From the NCBI GenBank assembly GCA_001792895.1, contig MARA01000004.1, positions 2,480,001-2,544,000 of the forward strand: DNA of 64,000 nt, given 5' to 3'. The stretch's first letter is position 1; each line of letters begins with the position of its first letter. The translations under genes and the position numbers were made by a program. Origin of the DNA: Lentinus brumalis (Eukaryota; Basidiomycota; Agaricomycetes; Polyporales; Polyporaceae). The notes beneath the pieces were generated by a model, which worked only from the letters and a program-made list of their open reading frames with translations, did no database searches and was not told where the DNA came from. This document shows, piece by piece, positions 11,560 to 22,657 of this stretch.

Positions 11560-12954
11560 TTACAGCAGGATGACGAAGTTATTCCTATTGCCCTGTCGAA
11601 ACACGGTCTTCTTCTCGTAGAGGAGGTGATCATGGTATGTCGTAGATGCAGGTTGGGGTTTCCGCCGGTAGAGCCAGTAGGCCATTTTGCCTCCCTCCTT
11701 CCACCGCGTGTGGACATGCTCAAACCCGATGGATTGCATCAGGCCGTCGAAGTGTTCTGGCGTCATGTACCGGGAGTTCAGTATGCACGGTAGCGGGAGC
11801 TGTTTAGCCATAGCAGGGAAGGTCAGCCACGTATACACCAAGTTTAAGGTTGGCACTTGGCGCGGACCAACAGTCCCAAGACGGTTGCAAGCCTATCTCC
11901 TTCCCAGATTACCCGTTCATCGACGGTCAGTTGGCGCCAAGGGAGTGGCTGATCCTGCTTCTAGAAGGACCCTGGAGTGGAGATAGGCTTGCAATCTGCG
12001 TGATACCATAGTCTGCAAACCAGACGGTACACTCATGTCTGCCTACATAGTCCACCAGAGGGAGGCATTTAGAGAAGCACTGGGCCAGGAACTCGCGACC
12101 CCATTCCCGGCCCTGATCGTCGAGTTCGAGAATAGAGATTCCAGTGACCTGCGAGCAACACAAACCGAAAGCAGAGATGGTAACTGACCGCGATGAACAG
12201 CAACCCATCGGGCCGCAACATTGTGTGCGCCAATCGGAGCATCTGGCCTGGACGTTATTCAGCAAGTTGTTTCCCGTCTCGGTCTCGGCGATAATGCTCA
12301 CCACGGTCCTTGGGGTTTGGAGGAAAGTTGAGCACAAGACTGAGGCTGATGACGTCCCACTTCTCCCGGTGTTCGTCGGGATCCATGAGCAGAAAGTCCT
12401 GCTCGAGGATGTCTGGGTGCTGAGCGTGCAGGTCGATCGGCGTTACGTCGACCCAAGACTGACAGGAGGCATAGTTGTCGGGCTTCAGTGCGCCAACTTC
12501 GAGCAAACTGAAGCGTCAAGAACGAACGTGAGCGTTGCACAATTTTGCAGCCACTTTGGGCGGTCGGAACTAACCGCAGTCTTTGTTCTGCCTTCTTGAC
12601 AGACTGATGCAGATTCATCTCGCGCAGCCATGAGATGAGTACTTTCTCGCTGCCTCCGCCTCTGTCGTTGCCCTGTCCGATGGTGGACATGCGCTGATAC
12701 GCTGCGAGGCCGCCGAGGTCTTCGATCTCCTGCTCGACGCGTGCAAGCTCGGCTGTGGCCTGTGCATCCTTCTTGCCGCCCTGAATGATCTGCTGGAGCT
12801 GGGCCTGGCGTTTGATGAGGACATGGAAGCGTCTAATGGTGGTTCTGGTTGCCTGCGGACGGTTCGAGGAGCCAGAAGGATGGGGAGTGTGGTCAGATGG
12901 GGCGGTGGGAGCAGTCACCGGGACCTTGCGCCTGTGCTTGTGTGCTCTGGGCAT
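11560..12954 (-). CDS. BMT2: 25S rRNA adenine-N1 methyltransferase Bmt2
   Basis: Four exons (12575-12954, 12302-12507, 12189-12247, 11560-11799) total 885 nt, 294 aa. The ATG at 12952-12954 precedes a basic nucleolar-type N-terminus (MPRAHKHRRKVPV). Family motifs in order are LLEVGALKPDNYASC (SAM-binding loop region), VTPIDLHAQHPDILEQDFL, WDVISLSLVLNFPPNPKDRG, a predicted strand GLLFIA and LPLPCILNSRYMTPEHFDGL, then FEHVHTRWKEGGKMAYWLYRR. Bmt2 makes m1A2142 of yeast 25S rRNA. The third intron (11800-12188, 389 nt) is about seven times longer than any neighbour's and contains a perfect 16-bp hairpin stem. Skipping it joins GLLFIA directly to LPLPC, as in the family. An alternative short splice would end in a non-conserved tail, so I prefer the long intron. 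Confidence 0.87.
11885..11994. repeat. Hairpin-forming inverted repeat inside the BMT2 long intron
   Basis: TTGCAAGCCTATCTCC at 11885-11900 is the exact reverse complement of 11979-11994, with a 78-nt loop. The pair is not flanked by an obvious target-site duplication. It could be the trace of a small foldback element or an RNA structure in the intron. Confidence 0.7.
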
Positions 12955-13658
12955 GGAGGCGAGCTGCGTGAAACTTGTTTCATGGGAAGAGGAAGAAGAG
13001 CGGCCTTGTGACGGAAGCAGCTCAGCGTCGTCAGACTTTGAATGCCGGTAGATCTGCAACTAATTAAGTACTAAGACCTCGGGGCGCCCGGACCGCGCCC
13101 AGGACGGGCGGCTGAGGACAAGGCCCCAGGGAAGACTCGGTTCGTGCTTACGTTCCGCCACCTTCTCGTCCCAGCATGGTCAGTCTGTCCGCACCTCCGA
13201 CGAATGCACAACGCGAGTAGCTGACACCGGTGCATGCTCTAGGGAAGTCGACGAGATATCTTCGGCCATCTGGCAACTTCCCAGCCACAAGCCTTATGTT
13301 GTGACTGGCTCTCCGCAGAAGAACTGGCTCGACCAACCCAAACTATCGCCAAATTTTTCAAACTCCTCGCAGCCGCCTTTACGGAACCGTGCGAGGCGTC
13401 TTGTCCAGACAGGCAACCCGACACCAGATTTTCGTAATGCGTCAGCGCGGCGTCCAACTGGGACCACCCTGCACATCAACGTGTGCCCCGCAACCTCCCC
13501 TTCATTCTCATGCTCCAGGGTCCAATGAAGCCCAAGGAGGCTTAGCCCTCGCGCAGGTCCGACACACGAGCTAACTGCCGCTCATGAACGCATCGCCAGC
13601 TCGACACTGTATAAAGTCTCGATGAACAGTCTCAGCCGCGACCCTGCGTCCCCCCACG
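12955..13658. promoter_or_regulatory. Divergent BMT2/P450 no. 1 promoter
   Basis: This 704-bp region separates two divergent starts. A TATA box (TATAAA, 13610-13615) lies about 45 bp upstream of the P450 ATG. Short open frames around 13150-13570 on both strands lack motifs and I do not count them as genes. Confidence 0.6.
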
Positions 13659-15864
13659 ATGGCCTTCTCTTCCGCCGACCTTCTTATCACTGCGTTTTGT
13701 GTCCTCTATAGCCTCTGGTTATGGACTCGGAGCCGCAGAGACAGGCACCTGCCGCATCCGCCGGGCCCGCGAGGACTCCCACTCCTGGGCAACCTCTTCG
13801 ACGTGCCCAGCCCACAAGCCTTCTCTTGGAAGACGTACCTCCGATGGGGCCGCCAGTATCGTGCGTGTGGCCTCATGCTGACAAGCTTCCGAGGAAGAAC
13901 CTGTCTCACTGATGCCTTTCTCGCTTGCAGACTCCGACATCATCCGCGTGTCCGCGTTAGGCATGAACATCGTCGTCGCTAACACCCTCGAGGTGGTGAA
14001 CGAGCTGCTCGACAAGCGATCTGCCATATACTCCGACAGGTCCGGGGACGTTTCCTCCCGATCACATGCCGTACTCACGCATCGCATCGCAGGCCACGGA
14101 TGGTTATGCTCAACGAGCTGTCAGATAAGACCAAGCTGACATTGCCTCGCCCATTCCTGACTTCTCGCGCAATAGGACTGGGTTTGGATGGGGCTTGGCT
14201 TTCATGCCTTACGGTGAGCCCTGGAGGGACTCCAGACGCATGGCGCACCATGAGTTCCACACGACCCCAGTGAAGCGGTTCCGACCGCAGGAGCTACGAT
14301 TTGTCCGTCAATTCCTATTCAATTTGTACCGGCACCCGGAGAGGATGATGGACAACCTACGTCAGTACGTGCCTCATCCCGCGAGTAGTGAATCACATTC
14401 AACATTACACGCTACGCAGAATGGCTGGCGCGACAATTCTCTCGATCGGTTACGACATTGACGTCAAGTCGATGCACGACCATTGGATCGTCACTGCAGA
14501 GGCAGCAGCGGAGTCCATCTCGGAAACAACCAACGCCGGTTCCTATCTCGTGGACGTAATACCCATGCGTGAGTGCTTGCAAGCCACGGCGGGAAATGAT
14601 CTGCGCTGCCGTACCCCTGACTCGCTTCTCCAGTCAAATACGTCCCAGAGTGGTTCCCAGGCGCGGGTTTCCAGAAGAAGGCGAGGATATGGCGCGAATC
14701 AGTAGACAGGCTACTGAACGCACCGTACGAGGACGTCCAGAAGCGCTTGGTGAGTGCCGGCAAGCGTGGCGTACATGTTCGAAATGTCCGACCAAGCCTC
14801 CGTAGCCGACGGGAGAAGTCGCAGACTGTGCCGCAAAGTCTCTCATCGAAGCCTTTGGGAAAAGTCCCAAAAACCCAGCGTATACCGATCACATCCTCCG
14901 AGCTACACTGGGTTCGTTGTACGTTGGTAGGTCTCTTACTGTCACGCCTCGTGGCTAACTTAGTACTGACGGTCTCGATTCCTACAGGTGGTGCAGATAC
15001 GGTGAGTAGAAATGTCCTCTAGTCATAGGCACAACGAGGCAAACCCAACTCTAGACCGTCTCTGCCCTTGGGTCGTTCTTCCTGGCAATGGTTCTATACC
15101 CCGAGATCCAGGAGAAGGCTCGAAAAGAGCTAGACCATGTCGTCGGCTCGCATCGATTGCCGGACTTCTCCGACCAGCCATCGCTGCCGTACATCGAGGC
15201 CATCGTTAAAGAGACGCTACGTTGGAACCCTGTGGTCCCTCTAGGTAAGATCGTGCTCTGCCCGTTGTTTTCAGACCGCTTGTACTGAACAAGAATGCAT
15301 CAGACGTTCCGCATATGCTGACCCAAGACGACGTGTACAATGGATACTACTTCCCAAAGGGCACACTCGTCGTTGCGAATACATGGTGAGAAAATCGTCC
15401 CCGGCCTCTCCTCATCCCGATCTTACGTACCTTGTCAGGGCAATCCTCCACGACGAGACGACATATCCGGAGCCTGCCAAATACAACCCAGACCGATTCC
15501 TCCGGCCCGACGGCAGCCTCGACCCAAATGTGCGCGATCCATCCGTAGCAGCGTTCGGGTTCGGACGTCGCATCTGTCCAGGGCGCTTCATGGCAGTCGA
15601 CTCGATATGGATTACCATCGCGAGCGTGCTCAGCGTGTTCGAGATCCGGAAGGCAGTGGGAGAAGACGGGAAGGAGATAACCCCAGACGGGGAGTACCAC
15701 CGCGGGTTCTTATGGTACGTTGCTCCGCGAGGTCACAGTGTGCGGTTTGCTGATCGTCGGCCGTGTGCAACTCCAGCCATCCCAAGCCATTCCCGTGCAT
15801 CATCAAGCCGCGATCTGAGGAGCACGAAGCACTGCTTCAAGAACTGGCGCAAGGGCACGCGTAG
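13659..15864 (+). CDS. Cytochrome P450 monooxygenase no. 1
   Basis: A multi-exon microsomal P450 of the basidiomycete type usually annotated as O-methylsterigmatocystin oxidoreductase-like. The start is ATG 13659-13661. The order is an N-terminal membrane anchor (LLITAFCVLYSLWLW), the proline hinge HPPGPRGLPLLGN, a WGLAFMPYGEPWRDSRRMAH helix-C block, the I-helix GGADTT (around 14990-15060), the K-helix ETLRW, the PERF-type YNPDRFLRPDG, the heme loop FGFGRRICPGRF (Cys ligand about 15578) and the tail KPFPCIIKPRS. The last intron (about 15715-15770) precedes the terminal exon, stop 15862-15864. About a dozen introns of 50-70 nt splice cleanly, so the gene appears intact. The substrate cannot be told from sequence. 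No biosynthetic genes flank it. Confidence 0.9.
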
Positions 15865-16550
15865 ACTTCGCCGCTACTTGAAATCTGATGGTGCTATACA
15901 ACTCCCTAATAGCGTACCCGCTGCTCGTCATCATCAATCACGGCCGACAAGAGGTATGACACGAAAATAAACATGTCATTGAGAGTGTGATCGAGGAGAC
16001 GATACGATGGGACGCACTACGGCTAACTACTACTCCTACGCACAACAGCGTGCAAATATAATACGCAATGCATAGGCCTTCAGCCCTGAGCGATCGACGT
16101 GCGAGAGAAACTACTTGAGTGCAGACTAGCTATCTAACCTGTACCTACCTAGGTGTGGATGATTGGAGATGTGATGTGATGCTACGTAGTGCTATGAATA
16201 TTTGGCCTTCAGCCAAGTGAAGATGTGTGGGGCAGTCCCCTGATGCGAGCAGATAGCGTACTGTGAACAAACAACCCGGACGGGAAAGAGACGAGAGGAA
16301 ATGGAAACGGGGACACGCGCGAACGATACGACGGGATGAAATAGTGGGTAACGCGTGATGGATGCGATGGCGAGAGGGTGACATTCAAAGTACAGACACA
16401 GGAAGTGTGACAAACGGGTGACTATGTACGTATATATGAAGTATGTGTGGTTGTGACAGTTCTTGCGATGGGAGGAGAGAGGGAGAGATAATAACATAGA
16501 AAAAAAAAGAGAAAAGAAAGATGGTATGCATTGGAGCCGAGATGCGGAGG
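15865..16550. other. Convergent intergenic region
   Basis: This 686-bp gap holds the 3' ends of P450 no. 1 and the nucleoporin. A short A-rich tract lies at 16500-16520, on the nucleoporin's 3' side. No gene or repeat is recognised. Confidence 0.4.
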
Positions 16551-19500
16551 TTACCGCCTTCCACCCCTGCGGGTAGGAAGTTTCTTGATCTGACGAGGAC
16601 CACCCTGGGCCTGAGGCGGGGGTGCGGCGGACCCGATGGTGAAGGAGACGCCTCCGCCAGGCGTGGGTAGCGACGGCGCAGCACCGAACGGAGAGGCGGG
16701 TGCTTGACTCGTAGCGGGACTGGATGTACCGAAAGCGAACGAGGAAGCACCGCCCGACGAGCCCGGAGGTTGTGGCAGACCAGCGTTGCCAGTGGCCGGA
16801 GATGCAGGCTGGCTTCCGAATGCGAAAGGATTCGACGGGGCTGTGGCAGACGTAGGCGTCCCGTTGAACGCGAACGGAGCTCCCGGTTGGCCGAATGTCG
16901 AAGGACTGGCGGGTTGCGAGTTGACAGCAGAGGATGGCTGTCCGAATCCGCTACTGGCGGTAGTGCTGGGAGCACCGAAACTGAACGCAGGAGCCGTGGT
17001 CGTCGGAGTGTGACCAAAAGGCGCAGATGAACCGAAAGGTGCGGAAGAGACGACCGGCGAGTGCGTGCTCTCGGTGGGCTTTTGGCCGAATGAAAAGCCC
17101 GATGTGGTCCCGCTCTGACCAAAGCTCGCGAACGAACCTGCAGTCTTCGGCTCGACCTTCGGCTCAGTCTTAGCACCGAAAGCGAAGGCAGTGGTAGCTG
17201 GCTGGCCTGGCTGGCCGAAAGGTGAAGAGGTCGCAGCGCTCGGCATACCAAACGAGAGACCATTCGTTTGCTTCGGTGGTTCGCCGTTCATATCCATGCC
17301 ATTACCGCGTGTAGGACTCTCCTCCATGCTCATCTCCTGCTCCTTCTGCGGCGGGGTGATGGGTCGCGCAGGAGCCGTAGTGCCGAACGAAAACGGCTTG
17401 CTCACATCTGAACCATTGCTACCCGTGGAAGGACCCCCAAATAGTGTGCTGGGAGCGGAAACAGCCGGCGTCGAGGGTGCACCAAATGAGAATGTGGGCT
17501 TGTTATCAACAGGCGTGCTCACGGGAGGCGTCGACGGCGCAGCCCCAAATGCGAATGGAGCCTTCGGAGTGGCAGGAGATGCCGCACCGAAGGAGAAGCC
17601 AGCAGTTCCGCCATTAGAAGTAGACGGGAACAATGGTTTGGGTGCCTCGATGGTCGGAGCAGGAGTCGACGGTGAAGGCGTAGGCTGCCCGAAGGTGAAA
17701 GCGGGTTTGGGCGCTTCAGCACCAGCGCTGCCCTGGCTACCTCCGAACGGCGACGGCGATGGTGCGGGAGCACCGAAGAGAGAAGGCTTTGCGGGTTCAG
17801 CCGTCCCAAAGAGCGGCTTGTTCTCCGCCTTGGTGGGTTCGGCCTTGGGTTGACCGAAAGTGAAAGGCGAAGCAGCAGGAACGGCCACAGGGGCAGCCGT
17901 AGTCGAGGCGGACGCTCCGAAGTTGAATGGCGATGTCGAGGGAGCAGGGAACGCCTCTGCAGGCTTCGCAGGTGCGCCGAATGTGAACGCAGTACTCGCA
18001 GGCACAGATGGCTTGATCTCCGCAGGCGTGGATGCTGTTTCTTTCGCCTGGGGCACCCCGAAGAACGAACTGGAAGGTTGAGCCGCCCCACTGTCCTTCG
18101 GCGGCGCGAACGAGAACGGGGAGGAAGTGGTTGAGCTCGAGGCCGGCGCTGCAGCTCCATTCACAGCCGGGGTGCCGAAAGAAAATGCAGACATCGGCGC
18201 GGTTTCCTTAGGCGCAGGGGTAGACACAAGGGGTGGTGTGTTACCGAACGTGAACGGCGACGGCCCAGCCTTCGTCTCGGTCTTGGGCAGCTCCGGGGTG
18301 GCAGGTGCTGCGGGGGCAGGCGGAGCAATGGTCACCCCTGGCTTTGAGAATATCGAAGAACCCGCAAAGAAGTTCGGAATCGACGAGCCATTGGCGGCCT
18401 GAGCCGCCGAGCCTGCTGTAGCAGGGGTGGCCGTGTCAGCAGCGGGAGCAGCGGGCTTAGCAGGCGCGGGGCTCGGCGGGATGAGCGATATCGAAGGCAC
18501 AGGTGGGAACAGCGGGGCGGTCGATGCAGCAGAAGCCTCTGGCGTCTTCGGCCTAGCGGGCGCAGCCTCTGGTGCTGGTGCTGGCGCTGGCGCCGGTGTC
18601 GATGCCTGTAATAGCTCCCCAAAGGAAAGCTGCGCTGGGGCAGGAGCCGAGGGAGGACTGGTGGCGGCGGGCTTGCTTAATGAGAAAGGAAGAGCTGCAA
18701 TAGGAGGTTCCTTCGCATTGCTGGAGTCGTGCATGATGGGTGCCTTCTGAACGGCGGTGAAGTTCACCTGTGAGCGTGAGACGTGATTGTAATGAACACC
18801 ACTTACATCTTGAGCGAAGCTGAAACCCTTCGGACTTTCGAACAGACTGGGCAACTTCTTGGCCTCATCGGCAGCGGCTTGCTCGTGAGCTTCGTCGAGC
18901 ATTGCATCTTCACCTTCCTCATCATCAAACGCGGCAGAGAACTTGTTCTTCGACTTAGAAATGGGACGCGCAATATGGTTACGGGAAATCCGTGTGCGTC
19001 CCACCCGCAAGGAGGACTGCTCACGACCACCGACCGGACGCGCAGGTGGCGCTGGGACCGGGGGCGGGGACGGGATCCTAGTGATTTCCGGCACTTCAAT
19101 GGAACGTTCCCCGGCCTCGAAGGACTCATCGGCGACCTCCTCTTGGTCCGTCTCGATCGCGCTAGCACGCTCCTTCTCCCGTTCCTCCTCCTCCTCCAAC
19201 TTACGACGGGCGAGCATCTTCTTCATACCCCCGCGTCCTGCGTACGGCTTCGCAGCTTCCTCCTTCTTGTTCTTCTCAGACATCCCCAGGCGAGGCTTGC
19301 GCTCTCGATCTCGGTCAGAACGCATAAGCACAGGTGCATGCACCTTCTTCGGCTTGAACATCTCAGGGATTGTCTGCGAGCCACGCAACCTGGACGGGAG
19401 CAATGGTGTCTTGTACACGTCGAGATCATGCAGCGCCTTCTCAGCAGCATTCGTGGGTTGAGCAAATGCTACAAAGGACCCGATTAGTGGGTGGTACCAT

Positions 19501-20498
19501 GCATCCACCATATATGACATACGAGTAGAGCTGTTGTCACCAACTGCCTCCGGACGAGCGCCGAGGAAGAGGCCACTGTGCTGGCGCATGGGCGATCGGC
19601 TCTGCTGGAAGTGGTTACAATCCGATAAGACATTCGGCGTACGGACTGCACGTACAATCCGGCCCTTCGATTCTGCCAGGGAACCCAGAGTCGTAACAGG
19701 CTGCTCTGCCTGGTACTGCTGTGGCGGCGGCTTCACGAAAACGGGCTTTGTGACGAGCGCAGCCAGAGGCGGCGGCTCTGAGACATCCCGCTCTTTCGTT
19801 CTGAGAGTCGGGCCAAATGTCTGGCCACTCGGCTGGGGCGTAAGAGAGTTCCTTGGACGGAGTTGGAACGGGGTGTGGCGGGTGGGCGACATCGTGACAT
19901 CGCGCCTAACGGAGCCAAATTGCCCTTCCTCCATAGAGACATCGCGGGACAGTGGTGTAGCGCGATATGCGGGGGGATCCATCGACTGAGTTCGTTGTAT
20001 CATCGACGGCTGCATATACGATGGCATGACTGCGGGAGAGGCCGTCCGACGGGCTGGATGGGAACCAGATGGGGTGGGGACGTTGAGGGAGGTCACCAAA
20101 GACATCGATCTACTATGTCCAACCGGCGCCGTCTGTCGTTGGCGACCTCCAGCCTGCCGAGAAAGCAAGTTCTCGGGGACATCGAGGTAACCTTGAGTGG
20201 TGCGCGTCGGCTGCTGGGGTGGTGGGGAGGGCTGGGGGCTCTCTACCCTCTTGCGTTTCGCGCTAGGCTGATCCTCGTGATAAGTGCCCTCGTCCTGAAG
20301 GATCGCATTGCCATTTCGACCCCGCTTTCCAGAGACGTTCTCCTGGTCCTCGTAGGAAGTCAACCATGCGAGAGGCGCAGTGACTATGTTTTTGATGGTC
20401 CCGAAGATGGAGCCGGTGCGGGTTAGTTGCGCACGAGGGGCGCGACGACGACCATGGAGGGTATGGGGAGAGTCTCTGGAGCCGTAGGGCGAGGGCAT
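16551..20498 (-). CDS. FG-repeat nucleoporin, Nup1/Nup153 type
   Basis: A very long open frame of about 1,284 aa once two stop-free introns (19469-19522, 54 nt; 18768-18806, 39 nt) are removed. The first in-frame ATG is 20496-20498; an in-frame stop lies further upstream. Near the N-terminus GSIFGTIKNIVTAPLAWL looks like the amphipathic, membrane-touching helix found in Nup1, Nup60 and Nup153. A charged region follows (SRNHIARPISKSKNKF). From about residue 600 to the end there are dozens of FG repeats (FSFG, FTFG, FNFG, FAFG, LFG) in Pro/Ala/Ser-rich spacers. The C-terminus is basic (IKKLPTRRGGRR), as in Nup1-like proteins that hold importins. The role would be nuclear-basket anchoring and cargo transport. 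The exact orthologue is uncertain because FG regions diverge fast. It shares a 229-bp promoter with gamma-tubulin. Confidence 0.85.
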   Translation of the reverse strand: MPSPYGSRDSPHTLHGRRRAPRAQLTRTGSIFGTIKNIVTAPLAWLTSYEDQENVSGKRGRNGNAILQDEGTYHEDQPSAKRKRVESPQPSPPPQQPTRTTQGYLDVPENLLSRQAGGRQRQTAPVGHSRSMSLVTSLNVPTPSGSHPARRTASPAVMPSYMQPSMIQRTQSMDPPAYRATPLSRDVSMEEGQFGSVRRDVTMSPTRHTPFQLRPRNSLTPQPSGQTFGPTLRTKERDVSEPPPLAALVTKPVFVKPPPQQYQAEQPVTTLGSLAESKGRIVRAVRTPNVLSDCNHFQQSRSPMRQHSGLFLGARPEAVGDNSSTRMSYMVDAWYHPLIGSFVAFAQPTNAAEKALHDLDVYKTPLLPSRLRGSQTIPEMFKPKKVHAPVLMRSDRDRERKPRLGMSEKNKKEEAAKPYAGRGGMKKMLARRKLEEEEEREKERASAIETDQEEVADESFEAGERSIEVPEITRIPSPPPVPAPPARPVGGREQSSLRVGRTRISRNHIARPISKSKNKFSAAFDDEEGEDAMLDEAHEQAAADEAKKLPSLFESPKGFSFAQDVSGVHYNHVSRSQVNFTAVQKAPIMHDSSNAKEPPIAALPFSLSKPAATSPPSAPAPAQLSFGELLQASTPAPAPAPAPEAAPARPKTPEASAASTAPLFPPVPSISLIPPSPAPAKPAAPAADTATPATAGSAAQAANGSSIPNFFAGSSIFSKPGVTIAPPAPAAPATPELPKTETKAGPSPFTFGNTPPLVSTPAPKETAPMSAFSFGTPAVNGAAAPASSSTTSSPFSFAPPKDSGAAQPSSSFFGVPQAKETASTPAEIKPSVPASTAFTFGAPAKPAEAFPAPSTSPFNFGASASTTAAPVAVPAASPFTFGQPKAEPTKAENKPLFGTAEPAKPSLFGAPAPSPSPFGGSQGSAGAEAPKPAFTFGQPTPSPSTPAPTIEAPKPLFPSTSNGGTAGFSFGAASPATPKAPFAFGAAPSTPPVSTPVDNKPTFSFGAPSTPAVSAPSTLFGGPSTGSNGSDVSKPFSFGTTAPARPITPPQKEQEMSMEESPTRGNGMDMNGEPPKQTNGLSFGMPSAATSSPFGQPGQPATTAFAFGAKTEPKVEPKTAGSFASFGQSGTTSGFSFGQKPTESTHSPVVSSAPFGSSAPFGHTPTTTAPAFSFGAPSTTASSGFGQPSSAVNSQPASPSTFGQPGAPFAFNGTPTSATAPSNPFAFGSQPASPATGNAGLPQPPGSSGGASSFAFGTSSPATSQAPASPFGAAPSLPTPGGGVSFTIGSAAPPPQAQGGPRQIKKLPTRRGGRR

Positions 20499-20727
20499 CG
20501 AGCCAGATGGCGGATGCGGAACAAGAGCAAAGTTCCCCGCTGAGGCCAAAACGCAGAAGGGCCCTCCGTCCCGGCTCCGTCAGAGTCACAGCTCTCGGTC
20601 ACGCATCACGCCCGTGACAGACGCGTTCAGACGCGTTGCTGCAGTCTGTGGCTTGCTCTTCCGCGTAACTGCTTGTCCTTGTCTTCGCTCCCAGTTCACC
20701 GTCGATTGTTCCTGCTCATCGCAAACG
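20499..20727. promoter_or_regulatory. Divergent nucleoporin/gamma-tubulin promoter with MCB doublet
   Basis: In this 229-bp gap ACGCGTTCAGACGCGT occupies 20621-20636, 92 bp from the gamma-tubulin ATG and 123 bp from the nucleoporin ATG. Two ACGCGT palindromes are spaced by TCAG, identical in all 16 bases to 8962-8977. Cell-cycle control of a spindle-pole gene by MBF would fit, but is inferred from the motif. Confidence 0.65.
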
Positions 20728-22657
20728 ATGCCGCGCGAGATTGTGACGGTCCAGCTGGGCCAGTGCGGCAACCAAAGTGCGAATTCCACCGTCCACGGCG
20801 CTGCGCAACACGCTGACAGGCGTTCTAAGTGGGTTCCGTGTACTGGCAGAGGCTATGCGCTGAGCACGGCATTAACAAAGAAGGTATTCTAGAGGACTGG
20901 GCGACCGAGGGCGGAGACAGGAAGGATGTGTTCTTCTATCAAGCAGACGATGAACACTACATTCCTCGCGCCATTCTGGTCGATCTGGAACCAAGAGTAT
21001 GTCGATGTCATGGGCGTAATCCTCTTCTTAGACATTGATGAGGAGGCGCGCCAAGGTCATCAATGGCATCTTATCATCACCATACGCGAACTTATACAAC
21101 CCCGAGAACATCTTCGTTTCCAAGGACGGCGGAGGCGCGGGAAACAACTGGGCGCAAGGGTACTCTGCCGGAGAGCGAATATACGAAGAAGTCATGGAGA
21201 TGGTCGACAGAGAAGCAGAGGGCAGCGATTCACTAGAGGTGCACTCAATATTAGCTCGGTGTCACGCAGTTGCTGAGCGGTTCGCGCAGGGTTTCATGCT
21301 CATGCACTCAATCGCAGGCGGGACAGGCTCTGGGCTTGGGTCCTTCCTGCTAGAACGACTCAACGACAAGTTCCCGAAGAAGTTGATCCAGACCTACTCG
21401 GTCTTCCCGAATGCACAAGAGGGAGATGTCGTCGTCCAACCCTACAATGCTGTCCTCACCCTCAAGCGACTAACAAACCATGCGGACTCAGTCATCGTCT
21501 TGGACAACGGCGCTCTGACGCGTATCTCCGCTGACAGGCTGCACGTTCAAACACCAAGCTTTGACCAGACAAATCAACTGGTGATTATGAGCATTCCATT
21601 TTCCGCACTAGAATGTATTCACAAGCTTTCGCCCCTCAGGTCTCAACTGTCATGGCAGCAAGCACACAGACCCTACGGTACCCTGGCTACATGAACAACG
21701 ACCTTGTCGGGATCATCGCTTCGCTCATCCCAACGCCGCGGTGTCACTTCCTCATGACATCATACACACCTTTCACAAGCGACCAAATCGACAAGGCATG
21801 TGAATCCATCTGTATTTTCACCCCCGGGCAAAACTGACGTTCCTTCTAGGCCAAGCCCATCCGACGTACAACAGTGCTCGACGTGATGCGCCGCCTCCTG
21901 CAGCCTAAGAATTGCATGGTATCAACGTCCCCAAGCAAGACAGCATGCTATATCTCCATCCTCAACATCATTCAGGGCGACGTCGACCCAACAGACGTAC
22001 GTCCTTGTCTACTGTCGCAACTGACATAAGACGCTGACAGCGTCGCCACAGGTACATCAATCCCTGCTCCGTATCCGAGAGCGGCAGCTTGCGAACTTCA
22101 TACCTTGGGGCCCGGCCTCGATCCAGGTCGCGCTCACGCGTCGGTCGCCGTATGTGCAGACGAACCACCGCGTGAGCGGTCTGATGCTTGCCAACCACAC
22201 CAGCGTTGCTTCCGTACGTGACTCTTTCGTCTACTTCCTCCACCGAAGGCTCATGCATAATCTCGATTGTAGTTGTTCAAGCGGATGATCGACCAGTTCG
22301 ACCGGCTGCGGAGGCGAAACGCCTTCGTCGAGCAGTACAAAAAGGAGAAGATCTTCTCGGACGGCCTCGAGGAGTTTGATGACGCACGGTCAGTTCCTCA
22401 CTCCATGTACGGTGAGGGACTGTACGCGGTACTGACATTGTTCCGTGGTTGTGCGCAGGGCAACGGCAGAAGAGCTGCTCAAAGAGTATAAGGCGTGCGA
22501 AAGCCCAGACTACATCACATATGTGCGTCCCTTTCTTCCTGCACGCTAGCTCTTGTCTTTCGGGGCACGTAGTGTCATAGCTCGCGCCTTCCGTCGACGA
22601 TTTCCAAGTACTGACTTTGTCCACCAGGGCTCCGGAGACACCGACCAAGCAGCGTGA
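20728..22657 (+). CDS. Gamma-tubulin
   Basis: The start is ATG 20728-20730; exon 1 ends at 20776 and exon 2 begins at 20830, giving [16 protein letters not shown] joined to [15 protein letters not shown]. Diagnostic stretches are [28 protein letters not shown], the tubulin GTP-binding signature [10 protein letters not shown] (about 21317-21345), [54 protein letters not shown] and a tail ending GSGDTDQAA. Gamma-tubulin nucleates microtubules at the spindle pole body within the gamma-tubulin complex and is essential. The introns are short (53 nt, 59 nt and others) and the length is normal. It converges with MBF1 downstream. The MCB pair in its promoter would suit S-phase-linked spindle pole duplication. 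Confidence 0.95.

Noticed and set aside
13148..13574. Small genes between BMT2 and P450 no. 1
   Set aside because: Overlapping short frames on both strands without motifs, in a region that must hold two promoters.
17191..17853. 220-codon open frame on the plus strand
   Set aside because: Antisense to the Pro/Ala/Gly-rich FG-repeat region of the nucleoporin; composition mirrors the repeats and there are no motifs.
20499..20549. N-terminal extension of the nucleoporin to 20549
   Set aside because: That frame begins with TTG, not ATG, and an in-frame stop lies upstream; the first ATG is 20498.
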